Shown here: positions 37,734 to 50,123 of the stretch, one piece after another
How the letters are laid out: every line of letters begins with the position of its first letter
Position numbering within the stretch: position 1 is the first letter of the stretch
NCBI GenBank assembly: GCA_002286715.1
Contig: NSJX01000006.1
Span: forward strand, 620,001 to 684,000
Origin: Dentipellis sp. KUC8613
Lineage: Eukaryota; Basidiomycota; Agaricomycetes; Russulales; Hericiaceae
Direction: 5' to 3'
DNA: 64,000 nucleotides
The notes under the pieces: model-generated
Seen by the model: only the letters and a program-made list of their open reading frames with translations
Database searches by the model: none
What the model was told of the DNA's origin: nothing
Translations under genes and position numbers: made by a program

Positions 37734-40700
37734 ATGGACGGGTGAGCCATACATGTCCATCGTATACCACCATTCTTACGACGGCCCTCTGACAGCCTTG
37801 AGTTTAATATACACCAATTGGTCTTGTCAGACCTCGCAGCCAACGTTGGAGCATCTCACAGCAAACCCTTAGATCCCTCGGTCGAATCATCTATCGACCT
37901 TCTCTCTTCCAAAGTCACCACCCGAGCTATCAATGAGTCGAAGTTGGTCAATGGAGATGCGAAAGCCGAGCTGGAGACCAAGGTGTTCATGGTATGGCAG
38001 ACTTGCACTCCCGAGCTCACGCCGCTGACTTCATGGCATCACGACTAGCCCGCATCTAGAGTCAGGTGTAATGTCGCATTCGGCGAGCTGGCTGTCAATC
38101 TGCCAGATAGTCTCGTCGCCAGCGCGGTCCCAGCGTTGCTCGACATCTTGCGGGATATACCCTACATCGACTTTGACCGTGACTTGACTTGGGATGGTGA
38201 GTCGTCTGTTCGGAAGCACGAGTCGCGTTTATGAACACATATATCAGATTGGGCACTTCCGGATCGCCTTGTGTATTCCACTGTCTCTGCTCTTCTGCAT
38301 CTCGCGAACAATCATATCGAGCACAGGAAGGCAACTACCGACGCGATCTCTAAATTTGCATCAGTCTTGGTGGGTGAGCTTTGCACCGGGAATGGTGAGT
38401 GAACAGAAAAGCTTCAGAAGAACGTCTGCTGAATGGTTTCCTGCAGCAACGGATGTCATAACGCACTACGCCCCAGCGTTTCACGGGTTTTATCGAGCCC
38501 TGATTTCGACTCCATTCTCTTGGGAGCTGGAAAACTGGTACTCGGCATCCGAGAGCATCAAAGCACTCTTTTCCCCAGACACGGTCGAGCACCTCAATCG
38601 CCTGCTTGTTGATGTCATCCAAGGCAAAGACGGCGACCACGAGATGCTCAATTACATGGAGACCCTCCTGGCTCGATATGTATCTCGTGGACGCCCTTTG
38701 AACGGCTACTTCCTCGTCTGCTGCGTCATCGAGACACAATGGACCATCCTCGCGCAAGCGCTCTGTCCTCCGGATGTCTCCTCGGAGATTTTCGTCGCTG
38801 ATGTGGTGGAGGCGGCCGCTGCCAACAAAGCCTGGTGGACACTGGCAAAGCATGCCCCGTTCCAATCAAGTCTCGCAACCACTCTTCAAAGTGACGCTCT
38901 GAAGGCAACGATGGAATCTGCTATGCTGTGCTTCTCTGACCTTCTCGTCCAACTTGAGGATATGGATGCCGAACCATCGCTTGACACCTACGCTTGGGAG
39001 ACTATGGCTGAAAGCTTGGTAAGTGGTGTTCAAGAGTAAAATAACCTCCGTTTAATCATGGGCCCAGAAACTTGCCACCGTCTGTGCCATTGCGCGGCAA
39101 GAACTCGACAGCAGTCTGTTCTCACGTCTGAAAGCTCTCCTGACCCTCGAGTCTCCGATAACAGACAGTCTTGTACAAGTGTCTGCTTTGAAGGCGATGG
39201 CTCTGCTTGTCCAGCAGTAAGTTTGTTGCCGTTTCGAAAAGCCCCGTAAGCTTACTTCGCAAAGCTTCCCCGAAATTGCCACGCAGATGGCACACCACCT
39301 ACGACGTTTCGTCACGTCACCGCTGCCAGCGTTCGAATACGAGTTCGTCAACGAAACCAGGGCGCCCGCGCCTCTATCTGCTGCCGCGAAATGCCTCGCT
39401 CTCTGTATCAAGGTACGATGATCTTTCCAGATGTGCGGCGTATACTAAGGTTTGTATAGTTGGCCCCGGGCGACGATCTTATCATGTCGAACATGTACTC
39501 ATTGCTCAACTATATCGCTGCCACGAGCAAAGACACACATGAGTATCTCAGTGGCCCTCAGCCTCTTCGAAATAGCATATTCGGTGGGGCGGATCATGCG
39601 ACGCTACAATCGCTCGAAACTGGTCTTGGGGGATATACAGAGGATGAAAGGCGCCTCATAGGCATCAGTACTATCTCTGTTGTGTCAAGGCTGGCTCTCG
39701 AGTTCCAGCAAGAAGAGGTAATTCTGCCGTCCCCATTACCTGACTGCATCTGAGATGGCGCTTGCAGGTTACAAAGCTTACGATTGCGATGCTGGTGCAA
39801 CGTCTGCGCTCGGCAGAGGCAACTGCTGAGGCTGCCATAGCTCACAATCTCGTGGGTTTGGCACTAACTGCACCAGAGGCGTCATTTATCGATATTATCC
39901 GAGCCTTCTCTGCACTCAACTTATCATCTAATCCTGATGACCCTCGTTTCTCCAACAATATGGTAATATCGCATACTCTTTCGCTGTCATGTCGACTCAT
40001 GGCTCCGTATCCAGATTCTTGCAGCACAGACCAGGCTGGCGCAGGAGTTATACAAGAGACCCGAGTTCTACGATATTTATCTCACAGAACTGCTATCCCT
40101 GTTCGTTGACAAGGGAGTGGCTATTCAGAATGCTGCTATCCAGAATCACCACGCCAAGGTCAGACTTCATGTTCATGTTCAAGACTCACTTCTCACTTTG
40201 TGGTAATGGCAGACCGAAGATATGATTGGCCAACTTGTGTCGCTGCTGCTTCCGATCGACGCCCTGCTCAACCACCCCGACTACAATCTTCATTACCAAG
40301 CATCTCCGGAACTGGTGACACAATTCCGCAACATGTGGTTCCTGTGCACTTTGTTCCAGTTTGCTGTGGCGGAAGACAAGGGCCTCTCACCTACTGATTG
40401 GCGAAGGCCAGCACTCGCGCGCATCGCTGTGAAGACTCCCGCTTTGGTCTCCGAGGAAGCTCATGACTCCCTTGTGAGCGAGGTCGACTATAACTCTTCG
40501 ATCCGCCTCGACTATGCGCATACAGTAAGCACGTTGGTTCCCACGTGGTCTCCCATCCTAACACGTCGAAATAGGTACTGCCGAAGCACCGTGCGCTGTT
40601 GCAGAAACAGGTGCCAACCGCAGACATCCGATACCTCTCGGCTGGGCAGATTATTCTGCTGCTCGCGATGTATGATCTAGAGAGCATGCGTTCGGCCGCT

Positions 40701-43700
40701 GGACTTCCTTCTTCATTGGTCTCCTACTTCACCAATAACAGCCTCAATGACCATGCCTCCTTGATTGCCAGCATGAACGTGATGGCAGAGAAGGTGTGTA
40801 CTTTGTTGCATCACTCCGCGTCCAGACTATTTACTCCAACGCCTCCACACAAAGATCATCAAAGACTCCGTCGCAGAACTCAGTTTACAGGCCCAGGAGC
40901 AGTCGTTACCAAAGGAAACTCCGAAGGAACTCCAGTCGCTTCTGGTTGGCAGCACGCACCGCGTTTCCAAGGCCCGGGTCGTGGCTTCGAAATATCTGAA
41001 CTCGCTCATCACATCCTTCCCGTCGTTGATGTGTGATCCTTCACTGGTGTTTGCCATGTTGGAGATCCTGACGCTAATGCGGCGGGCCTGCGAGAACGAG
41101 TTGATCGACGAGGTTCGTATTGCGCCTCTCAGGACTTTCGGATCTGCCTTCTTACATAGCCTTGCAGTTCAACCCCATCTACGAATTCCATTCCGAGCGT
41201 GCAGACATCACCATTCAACTCAGTGATGATTACAAGGTCCGGGACGAGATACTTACCAACCTGCAGCGAAGTGCGAACAAGTGGTTCCAGCTGGCGCTAT
41301 CTCGGGCTCCTATGGAATTTCAGACAATTCTGCAGGTTTGGTTTTCATCCATTCAATCATCTCTTCAAGCCCTTATGTCCTTCCCCGTCTTCGCAGAAAT
41401 ATCTTGCTGTCAATCAGTCACTGTCTCCTCTGGACTCGGTAGATCTCGGGGCATCTATTGCTGAGCAGTATGCCAAAGCTATTGGACCCATCGAGCGGAA
41501 GCTGTGTAAGCTACAAACCTTTCTCTGCAACTGGGGATTTTTTTTCTGACAACCTCTACAGCTTCCCTTTCCAGCTTGTCGAAATTTCAGACCGATCGTG
41601 CAAAGAGTTTGGCCAGTCAGATGGCAGCAAAGAGCTATTTTTACGGAGAAATTGCAGGCCTTCGCCTGGCTGGCAGAGGAGGTAAGCATCCGAATTCAAT
41701 ATGCTAGTTGTCTCTGCTAATAAATGTTCCCAGGCGATAAGCTTGAACAGGCTCCTCACGAGCATGACCCAGTCGCCGCCCTTCAAGGCCTGAAGGACAA
41801 GATGTCTACTGCCTTGCACGGCTTACGAGAGAAGCACACTTCCCTAACGATCCAAGACTTGAAGCGGCTGTTGTTCCGTTGTGGATCGACACTCATCTCC
41901 TTACCCAAGGTTGGTACTACATATTATTCCATGAGGAACCAAGCTAAGACAATGTCTGTAGTCTGACAGCGCTCTGCTTCACTATGCGGTCGTTCTGCCG
42001 TTCGAAGTATTCACACCATCTGCTATCACGGCTGGAATTGAGATTTGGACATGGATTATCTCAGAAAAGCCGTCGATGGAGATAGCAGTGATGACGGAAA
42101 TCAATTCTGCGTGGATGGCCACGATCAAACACCAGCGGGGTATCTTCTCCAAAGTCTTGAAGTATGTCCTCTGCTTTCTATCAGTGAACACCTCGCTAAA
42201 TGTCCTGATTTAGTCACGACGATCCGTTCTACCATCCCATCGAATACGCGCCGACAGACAAGGAGGTCATAGACCGGGCTACCAACACTGCTCGTCGGTT
42301 GTTGTCGCCTCATACCCTCATCCTGCAGATGCTCTTCAGTCGTTTGCAAGCAGCGAAGTATCGTCGACCTGGACTCATGCGCTTGTTCCAGCGCTTAGTG
42401 TTACAATCTGCCCGCGCATGTCGCAACATGAGGTACGCACCTAGACCGTCTCCGACTTCCTGTAACATACTGACAATGTGGCCAGCACACACCCTCTCGC
42501 ACGTGAAGCTCGTTTCTCTTTCCTTCTCTTCGGGTTTGAAGCACTCAAGAGCTCGAGGCTGGATGCCGCCTGCGAGCATATATTGCGCGATAGCTTGTAC
42601 ACGGCGGCATTTTCATGGTTTGCTGTGCGGCCACAGTAGGTCTTTCGATTTTTGATATGGATAAAGGTCGCTAATCGCTCACCATAGGTGGTCGCATGGA
42701 TCAAATCGCCTGCAAATGGACGCAGATGCGAGTCTGTTGACAGAGTTCACGTTTTGCTTGCAACACGACGTTGCGCGCTTGTCCCATCATACCACGAGCC
42801 TCTCCACTGCTCAAGCCTCAGCCATGAATACATGTAAGTGTTGTCTTACCCATTCACCGACGTATCATGCATTTGACACTGTTGGACGCAGCGTACATCG
42901 CCCGACTAAAGAACTGGAGCACCCCGCTCAAGCTTCTGGTCGAGAACGAGATGTACAGGCTATCGGTGTGGGCGAATCCCATCAACGATGCAAAGAGAGG
43001 CCAGGATTACGTTGGAAGTCTCGAACGCAACATGGCCGACGTATGCCCTTCCTCTCCAAAACGCAAGATTTATCATTGACAATCTTCTAACAGAGCTCGT
43101 GGATCGCAGCAGTTCGCACTGTATGGGAGATCGACCCCGCGATCGCGGTGCACTTCACCGAGCGGTTCAAGCAGCTCATCGTCACCCATGAAGTCAGCCG
43201 TGCCGTGAGGTCGAACCCGCGCGATGTTCTTCACTCGTCGGAAGCTTTGAGGTTCTTGTTAGGCGACAAGTTCGACCCCAACGTTCGCCGTGATCTGAAG
43301 GTTAGTCCTTCTTCTTCGTAACATTGAGCAGTCCTCTGATACCCGCATAGCATTTGCTAGTATGGGACCCCGTGCCGCCCGTCATTGCCGTGACCTTCTT
43401 CGAGCCTCGCTACAAGAACGAGCCATTCATCCTGCAATATGCTCACCGTGTGCTTGCACAACATCCTGTGGACCTCACGTTCTTCTTCGTCCCGCAGATC
43501 GTGCAAGCTCTGCGCTACGATGATCTCGGCTACGTGCGAGACTTCATCTTCAAGACTGCCAAGATCTCGCAGCTGTTCTGCCACCAGATCATATGGAACA
43601 TGAAGGCTAACTGCTACAAGGACGATTCGGCGGAAGTGGTAAGCAGGGCCATACCACATCATATACACGTGAACGTGGAGATGTACTGATCTGCGACGCA

Positions 43701-45427
43701 GGAAGACCCCATGAAGCCGGTCCTGGACGACATGACCGATGCCATCGTGAACGAGCTCTCCGGCGAGGCGAAAGACTTCTACGACCGCGAGTTCGCCTTT
43801 TTCAACGAGGTCACGTCTATTTCGGGCAAATTGCGCCCGTACATTAAGAAGTCCAAGCCGGAAAAGAAGGTGCGCTCATACGGCTACAATCGGGCATGGC
43901 GCGGCTGATTGACAGGATCTGCCATTTGTTCGTGGAAATTAATGAATCTAGGCGAAGATCGACGAGGAGATGGCCAAAATCGTCGTCGATGTCGGCGTCT
44001 ATCTGCCCAGCAACCCCGATGGTGAGGTCGTGGATATCGACAAGAAGTCGGGCAGGCCCCTGCAGAGCCACGCCAAGGCAAGTTGCGAACCCGCTGTGAA
44101 TATCGGCATTCGTTTGCTGAGTTGCATTGCGTTGCTAGGCTCCGTTCATGGCGACATTCAAAGTCCGGAAGCAGCGAGTCGTCGTTGATGCGGACCCGGA
44201 GTCGCTGCTGACGGAGAGCGAGGAGGGCCATGAGCATCGGACCGAACAGGAAGTGTGGCTCCAGGCCATCTTCAAAGTCGGCGACGATTGTCGGCAGGAT
44301 GTGCTCGCGCTGCAGCTCATCGCGATGTTCAAGAACATCTTCACGAACGTCGGGATGATGCTCTACCTGTACCCATATCGCGTGACCGCCACCGCTCCTG
44401 GTGTAAGTTCCCGGTCCTCTTGCAAGGGCTCAGAGCTGACCTCTTGGGTGCTAGTGCGGTGTAATCGACGTCGTGCCGAACGCGACCTCGCGCGACGAGA
44501 TGGGCCGCGCAAAGGTGAACGACCTGCTCGACTTCTTCGTCGCCAAGTACGGCGGGCAGGACAGTATCGCGTTCCAAAAGGCGCGGCTCAACTTCATCCA
44601 GTCCATGGCCGCGTACTCGCTCGCGTGCCACATCCTGCAGATCAAGGACCGCCACAACGGGAACATCATGATCGACGGCGAGGGCCACATCGTGCATATC
44701 GGTGCGTCGTTTTGCAGCTGCCTTGCGCCGGGGGACGGTGGCTGAATGCGAACGGCGAGCGCAGATTTCGGGTTCCTGTTCGATATAGATGAGTAGCGTT
44801 CTGCCTCTTGCTTTGCCGACCGTGCTGACAGACGAATGTCCGGCCGCTTACGTCCCGGAGTAAGTCTTCCGACCCCTATCCCGCCACCCGCATACTAACG
44901 AGCCATTCCTTATAATAGGGCGTAAAATTCGAACCCAACTCGTTCAAGCTGAACCACGAGATGGTCGTGCTCATGGGCGGGCGGTACTCGCAGGGGTACG
45001 CGCTCTTCCAGCAGCTGATCGTCAAGGCGTTCCTCGCGATCCGGCCGCACGCGGAGCAGCTGATCAGCACGGTGCAGCTCATGCTCGGCACGGGCCTGCC
45101 CTCGTTCAAGGGCGAGGGCACGATCCGCCGCCTGCGCGACCGCTTCGCGCTGCACCTCAGCGAGCGCCAGGCGGCCGAGTGGATGATGGGCGTCGTGCGC
45201 AATGCGCATGAGAACGTGCGCAGCACGGCGTATGATGAGTTCCAGAGGGTGAGTTCTCGTGGTTTGCTCTGTGAGCGTGTGGGATTGGGGCTGACTGCGG
45301 ATGCGATCGTCGTTGTGCGTACTGTCGGGTTGGGGATGTGTAGCTGCAAAATGGTGAGTGCTATGCGGTCCGTGCGTCGGCTTGTAGGACTAATTTCGTT
45401 GGCATGGTAGGTATCCCCTACAAGTAA
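37734..45427 (+). CDS. STT4: Phosphatidylinositol 4-kinase alpha (STT4)
   Basis: Stt4 makes PI4P at the plasma membrane. The start is the 8-nt exon ATGGACGG (37734-37741), whose only frame-keeping splice is to 37796, giving MDGLEFNIHQLVLSDLAANV. A very long helical solenoid follows over some 25 exons, then the PIK accessory domain. The kinase domain has KVGDDCRQDVLALQL (44277-44320) and KDRHNGNIMIDGEGHIVHI, with DFGF completed across an intron near 44770. Further on are GGVKFEPNSFKLNHEM and MGGRYSQGYALF. The last codons read QNGIPYK with TAA 45425-45427. A 10-nt exon (45344-45353) precedes the last. The activation segment between DFGFLFDI and PGGV appears to carry about eight extra residues. 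Length is as expected for this 1,900-2,000-residue family. Confidence 0.93.
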
Positions 45428-46613
45428 TCAACTTCAACACCACTACACCGCATTCACAAAATCTCGCACCCTCTTTGGTTTCTAGCATCTCTAGAGCATC
45501 TACTTATATCTCTCCGGTTTCACTCATTTTCTCATTCCATCTCATACATACCTCCCTATACCCCCACACTACTACACAACAGTACGCTACTCCAAGTAAA
45601 ATCAATTCAATATTCATTATCCATTATCCATCGCGTCCGCGTACTGCGTACTGCGTTTTGCGTTCTGATCAATATCCATATACACGTACGGCGCCAACAA
45701 ACCAAAGTCAGAGTCAAAAGTCAAGGTCAGAGCCCAAACAAACGGCACATCCGCGGACCGCCCCGCTAAGTAAGGTAAGACAAGGCAAGGGTAGAAGGGG
45801 ACAGGGCGGCCGCCGAATGGGACAAGGAATAGATGGAGATGGAACTAGAGTTAGTGGTGGGGGTAGATAGAGTTAGAGTTCGAGCGGAAAAAAGTGGGGA
45901 AGGGAACGGGGAATGGGAAGTGGTATCATGTGCGGAGATATACTGGGCGTAGGGCCCGCGACAGATGGACAGTACGGGAGGAGTCCAGCGCTCGAGGTGA
46001 AATTGAAACAGTCAGAGTTCAGAAAGCGTCAATGGGAGTCGGGACCGTCCAAGAATCCATGTTCTGCGTGCACGAAGAGGGAGAGAGAAATAGTGGTGGT
46101 GCGCGTATGTTTCAGAGAACAAAGCAAGGGAAAAAAAAACGAAAGGAAAGATAAAAGTTTGTGCAAAACAAACCCCCTGAAGAGCAAATCCGAAAGAGGA
46201 AGCAGAAAACGAAAACGAAAAGAAAAAAGAATGTCATGCAAAAGGAAAGTGAAAAAGCGGGGTATGATATATAGGCGGGTGGAATGAATAGTCGTGCGGG
46301 GCCGAGTGGGGAAGTCGGGGCCGGGCGTAGATCTGGTCGATCGCACGTCGTCTTGGTTGATCATGAACGGCCATCCGCTGTCCAAACGTGGCCATGGCAT
46401 TTCCTGTTTCTGTCATTGCGCCCCCCGAGGCTCGCGCCCTCCGCGATAGCTGGAATAAACAAATAGCGAATATATATTTAGTATGCAAACGCCGCCCCCT
46501 CCCCCCGCCACCCACTCTGCACCGCATCCGCCGGCTCGGCCCGTCGTCAGATCTCATAGATATTAGTGTATGTGGACGATGCGTGCGTGCGTGCGTGCGC
46601 TCGTATGAGCACG
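45428..46613. other. Intergenic 1.2 kb, low-complexity
   Basis: Two tail-to-tail genes leave this gap. It holds pyrimidine-rich DNA at 45470-45570, purine-rich DNA at 45880-46260 (runs of A and G on the + strand) and a (GCGT)n microsatellite near 46578-46600. The ORFs here follow base bias and have no recognisable protein. A long non-coding transcript or long 3' UTRs could lie here, but nothing shows it directly. Confidence 0.5.
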
Positions 46614-48351
46614 TTACGCAGACGGCTTCTCGGCGGCGTCGTGCTCCGCGTCCTCGCTGCTCGGCAGCGCGATCGACGGCATGCTGAGCGAGCGCAGGGG
46701 CATGCCGTGGTCGACGGGCGTGGGCGTCGTGGGCGACGAGTACGGCGACCCCGAGGGCGTCCGGCGTCCGAGGGACGGCGGCAGGTTGAGCGGGAGCGGA
46801 CGCGTCGGATAGGGGTGCGCGGGGATCGTGGCGTACGTGGTTGATGGGGACGACGACGCAGAGGACGAGGCCGAGGATGACGGCTTGGGCGAGAACGAGG
46901 TCGACGATGACGTGGGGCTCGTGAGCGGCAGCGCGGACACGTTTGAGCAGCGCCGCGAGCGGAAAAGGAGTGGGCGCTTGTTGTCCGGCTGACTGTAGAG
47001 CCAGGTCGCGCAGAGCACGACCGATGCACCGACGACGAAGGAGGCGGTGATGCGGAAGTGGAAGAGCGCGACGCTCGCGAGGAAGGAGATGACGATGCTC
47101 AGGCTGGTCGCGAAGCCCTTCGTGATGTTGTCCGCGTACTTGATCACGAGGGCAGTGATCAGCCCACCCAGCACCTGCGTGAGCACGGTCGCCCAGGCCC
47201 AGGGCGTGAAGTTGGCGAAGAGGTTCGTCAGGGACGGTACGGCATGTGACGGGTCGACTTGTGCGGCGCGCGGCGCAAGCACGACGGGGACGAGAGCGGG
47301 CAGCAGCGAGAACAGCGACAGCTGCACGTTGCGTACCCAAAGATCGCCGGTCGAGTTCTTGAGGACCATCTCAAAGTACACACCCGCGAGACCGGAGGTG
47401 AAGCAGGCCGCGGCGACAGCAAGGAAGCCCTTGAAGGGGTACATGGTGTGCACGTCGTGTGACCCCGACGATGATGGCGTGGCCTTAGCCGCGCCGCTCT
47501 GGATCTGCACGACACCGACGCCGATAGCGAGGAAGAACAGCGCGAGCCACTTGAGGGGCGTGAGCTTCTTGCGGAGGAGGAAGACGGAGAAGGCGGCCGT
47601 CGTGAGGATCTTCATTTGGTACGAGACCTGGAAGGTCGCGGCATCTAAGTTGGAGGCAGCAACGAACTGCAGATTATTCTGGATGACTGTAATGAAGGCA
47701 TGAGCAGCGTGCACAAAAGTGGAGCGGGCGTGCGACTGACCGTAGAGTATGGCGGGGATGGAGAGCTTCCAGCAGTCGGCTCTAAAAACCTCTTTTCCCA
47801 GGCGTCTACAGCGGGCGAAAAAGACCCTCGGGTTGAGCGCAGACGTAGTATAGCGACTGGATGCCTGGGTGGGGACAAGGGTATATTGAGGCGGGACGTT
47901 GTCTAGTCGGGAAAAGGCGATCAAAAGGGAGATGAAGCCCTTTAGGAGCTCTGTCGCGAGGACGGCAGACGCGGCGGAATAGGCGCGTGAGGGTGGTGTC
48001 GAGACACGCGAGTAGTGCATGAGGAGGGAAAGCAAGGCATTCTGGACTGCCAGAGTCACCAAACTGGAAAAGGAAAACAGAAGGGTGAGTAGGTGAAGAC
48101 GCGACGACACGACGACACGAGGAGGCCAGAAGCGGGAAAAAACACGGCAAGGGCGCCACTTGGGCAGGCGGACAGCAGGCGCAATGGAAGAAAGCTGCTC
48201 ACGATATATATTTGAGCGGGATGCCCCACAGGGACGGAGTGGATGGAGTTGAGGTCGCGAGGGCGTCGACGGGCGAGTCTTGCTCTTTGGAATACTGGCT
48301 ATCTGTGGGACTGAGCTTTACGGAGCGGGAGAGGGAGTCGGGGAGGGCCAT
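46614..48351 (-). CDS. Nucleotide-sugar transporter, SLC35A (UDP-galactose/UDP-GlcNAc type)
   Basis: A Golgi antiporter exchanging a UDP-sugar for UMP. ATG 48349-48351 opens MALPDSLSRSVKLSPTDSQY, and a long 5' intron (about 48061-48203, 140 nt, unusually long here) joins YIS to LVTLAVQNALLSLLMHYSR. A second intron (about 47696-47741) joins IPAILY to VIQNNLQFVAASNLDAATF. The family signature continues QVSYQMKILTTAAFSVFLLRK and GLAGVYFEMVLKNS. Late segments are GGLITALVIKYADNITKGFA and TSLSIVISF. Ten hydrophobic helices are visible. A 130-residue Ser/Pro/Thr-rich cytosolic tail after RPLLFRSRR is longer than usual. Substrate (UDP-Gal versus UDP-GlcNAc) is not decidable from sequence alone. Confidence 0.87.
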
Positions 48352-48671
48352 GCTGGGATCGTTCTGGGGACTCGACGGAGAAGGAGAGGATGGAGGACCG
48401 CCGAGACAGAAGATAAGCAACGGGTTAGCCAACAGCGCAGCCTCCAACAGCGAACCACAACACAAAGCGCCCGTCGCTCCATTCGCATCAGCCTCCACGC
48501 CCCCCGCCACCTCCCTTGACGTCACCCCTCTCCGGCCTCGGCCGACTCCCTTCTCTCTTCATTTTCTACTGCAGCTGCTCGCCAGCTCTATCCTACACAA
48601 TGCGGTACATCTCTACGGCTGCCCGTCCCCGCTGCCTGAATCCATTCTCAAGTCCCCGCCGGCTACTCTCC

Positions 48672-49770
48672 TCAGCACCGCAACAGCCGCTTGAAGTCCC
48701 GGATCCACGCAGTTGCGTCTGCAGCGACCTGTAAAGTACGGCATGCATCCATACGTGTCCCAACGATCTGCAGGCAGCAGCCAAGCGAGCACGCACCTGC
48801 TCTTCCTCAATAACCCCATTGATCTGGTGCTTCGCATTACGCAGCACCCGCTTCAAATGCAGGTCCCGCTCGTGCTCTATCGCCTCATCTATACGGTGCA
48901 GCACCGGTCAGCGCGCACTGCACACGCGTAGTGTCGGGCGCAAGAGATAGCGCTAGCGACGGATACGGATACGTACAGTGCGCACTGGCCGCCTCGATGT
49001 CCTGCTGCCGCATCGGCGACAGCTCGTCCGCAAGCGGCGCCTTTGCGTCCTCGACCGCGGCGAGGGCCGCCTGGACGTGCTTCCAGCTGCGCTTCGTCCC
49101 GAGCACCGCGTCGCCCGCCGAGGCCTCGCGCCGCATAGCAGCCAGCATGCCGTCTGCGTCTGTGAGCATCTGGTCTCTGTCGAGTGGTGTGGGGTTCAGC
49201 GCGCACAGTGCAATGCGGGGGGAGGCAGGAACCCACATGTATGCGTTCGTGTCTTGCACGATCTGGTCGGTGTGCTCGCGCAGGGCTTTGGATTGCGCGA
49301 GGAGGTATTTCTTGCGCGCGACCGTCGATGCGGACGGCTTGGACAGGGTATCTGGGCGTGGGGACTCAGTACTCCTACTTACCAGGGCCGGACGAGGAGA
49401 GGAGCGCGCGGGCACCGTGTATCTGCTTCAGTGTTTTCTGTATATGTGCATCACTGAAGCAATACACCAATGTTTATCAGCGTATATGCGTAGCTATGGG
49501 TACAAGACAAGACCTGCCTCAGTCCGGATTTCTTGGTTTCTACAACTTCATCCTCTTCTCCGATATCGCTCACGTCGACTTCTTCGTCCCAATTGATCTC
49601 GTCGAGGTTGGGCTCGTCAAAGGGCGTCGCAGCCTGTCGAGCCCGACCTGTGCTTGCGCCTGCAGGCTTCTTGGGGGCTGGAGTGGATATATGCGCATGT
49701 AAATGCGCCTTCGTGGAGCAAAATAGTATGGGAAATAAAGTCACGTACCTGTCTTGGTCGCGCGAGGCAT
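48672..49770 (-). CDS. Hypothetical charged, helical protein
   Basis: I do not recognise it. Five or six short introns are needed. The spliced product, about 230 residues, starts MPRATKTAPKKPAGASTG, then has an acidic patch NLDEINWDEEVDVSDIG. Helical, coiled-coil-like segments follow (RKKYLLAQSKALREHTDQI; SWKHVQAALAAVEDAKAPL; HRIDEAIEHERDLHLKRV), and it ends near FKRLLRC at 48672. The gene could code a small complex subunit (kinetochore or vesicle tether types look similar), but that is a guess. An ACGCGT at 49844-49849 and a (GACGC)n run (49864-49882) lie in the promoter. Confidence 0.55.
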
Positions 49771-50123
49771 TTCAAGTGGTGCTTATGTATGGGGTTGTAT
49801 GCGGTGGGGTATGGCAGCAAAGGGGAAGGAAAAATGACCTGGACGCGTAGTGGAGAGGCACGCGACGACGCGACGCGACGCGGGCTGGTCACATGATCTG
49901 CACAGTTTCATGTGATAATTCGCTGAGCCTCCCTCTCGGGCTTGTGAGCAGAGCACCGTGCAGTACTTGAGAACATGAGTTGGCTTGAACTATAGAGTAC
50001 AAGCATGCAGAATGATATATGCAAATGAAGAAGAAAGTGCAAAGCGTGAAAGGTGAAAAGATGCCGAGCCATCCATATGTATGCATGATGATATGCTGTA
50101 TGTGTACGCACCAACGCGAGCCT

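Noticed and set aside
46578..46600. (GCGT)n run as a telomere or CRISPR-like array
   Set aside because: It is a short perfect microsatellite in an intergenic region; no unique spacers and no telomeric unit.
47047..47703. 218-codon open frame on the + strand
   Set aside because: Antisense to the nucleotide-sugar transporter, whose ten hydrophobic helices and splicing are clear.
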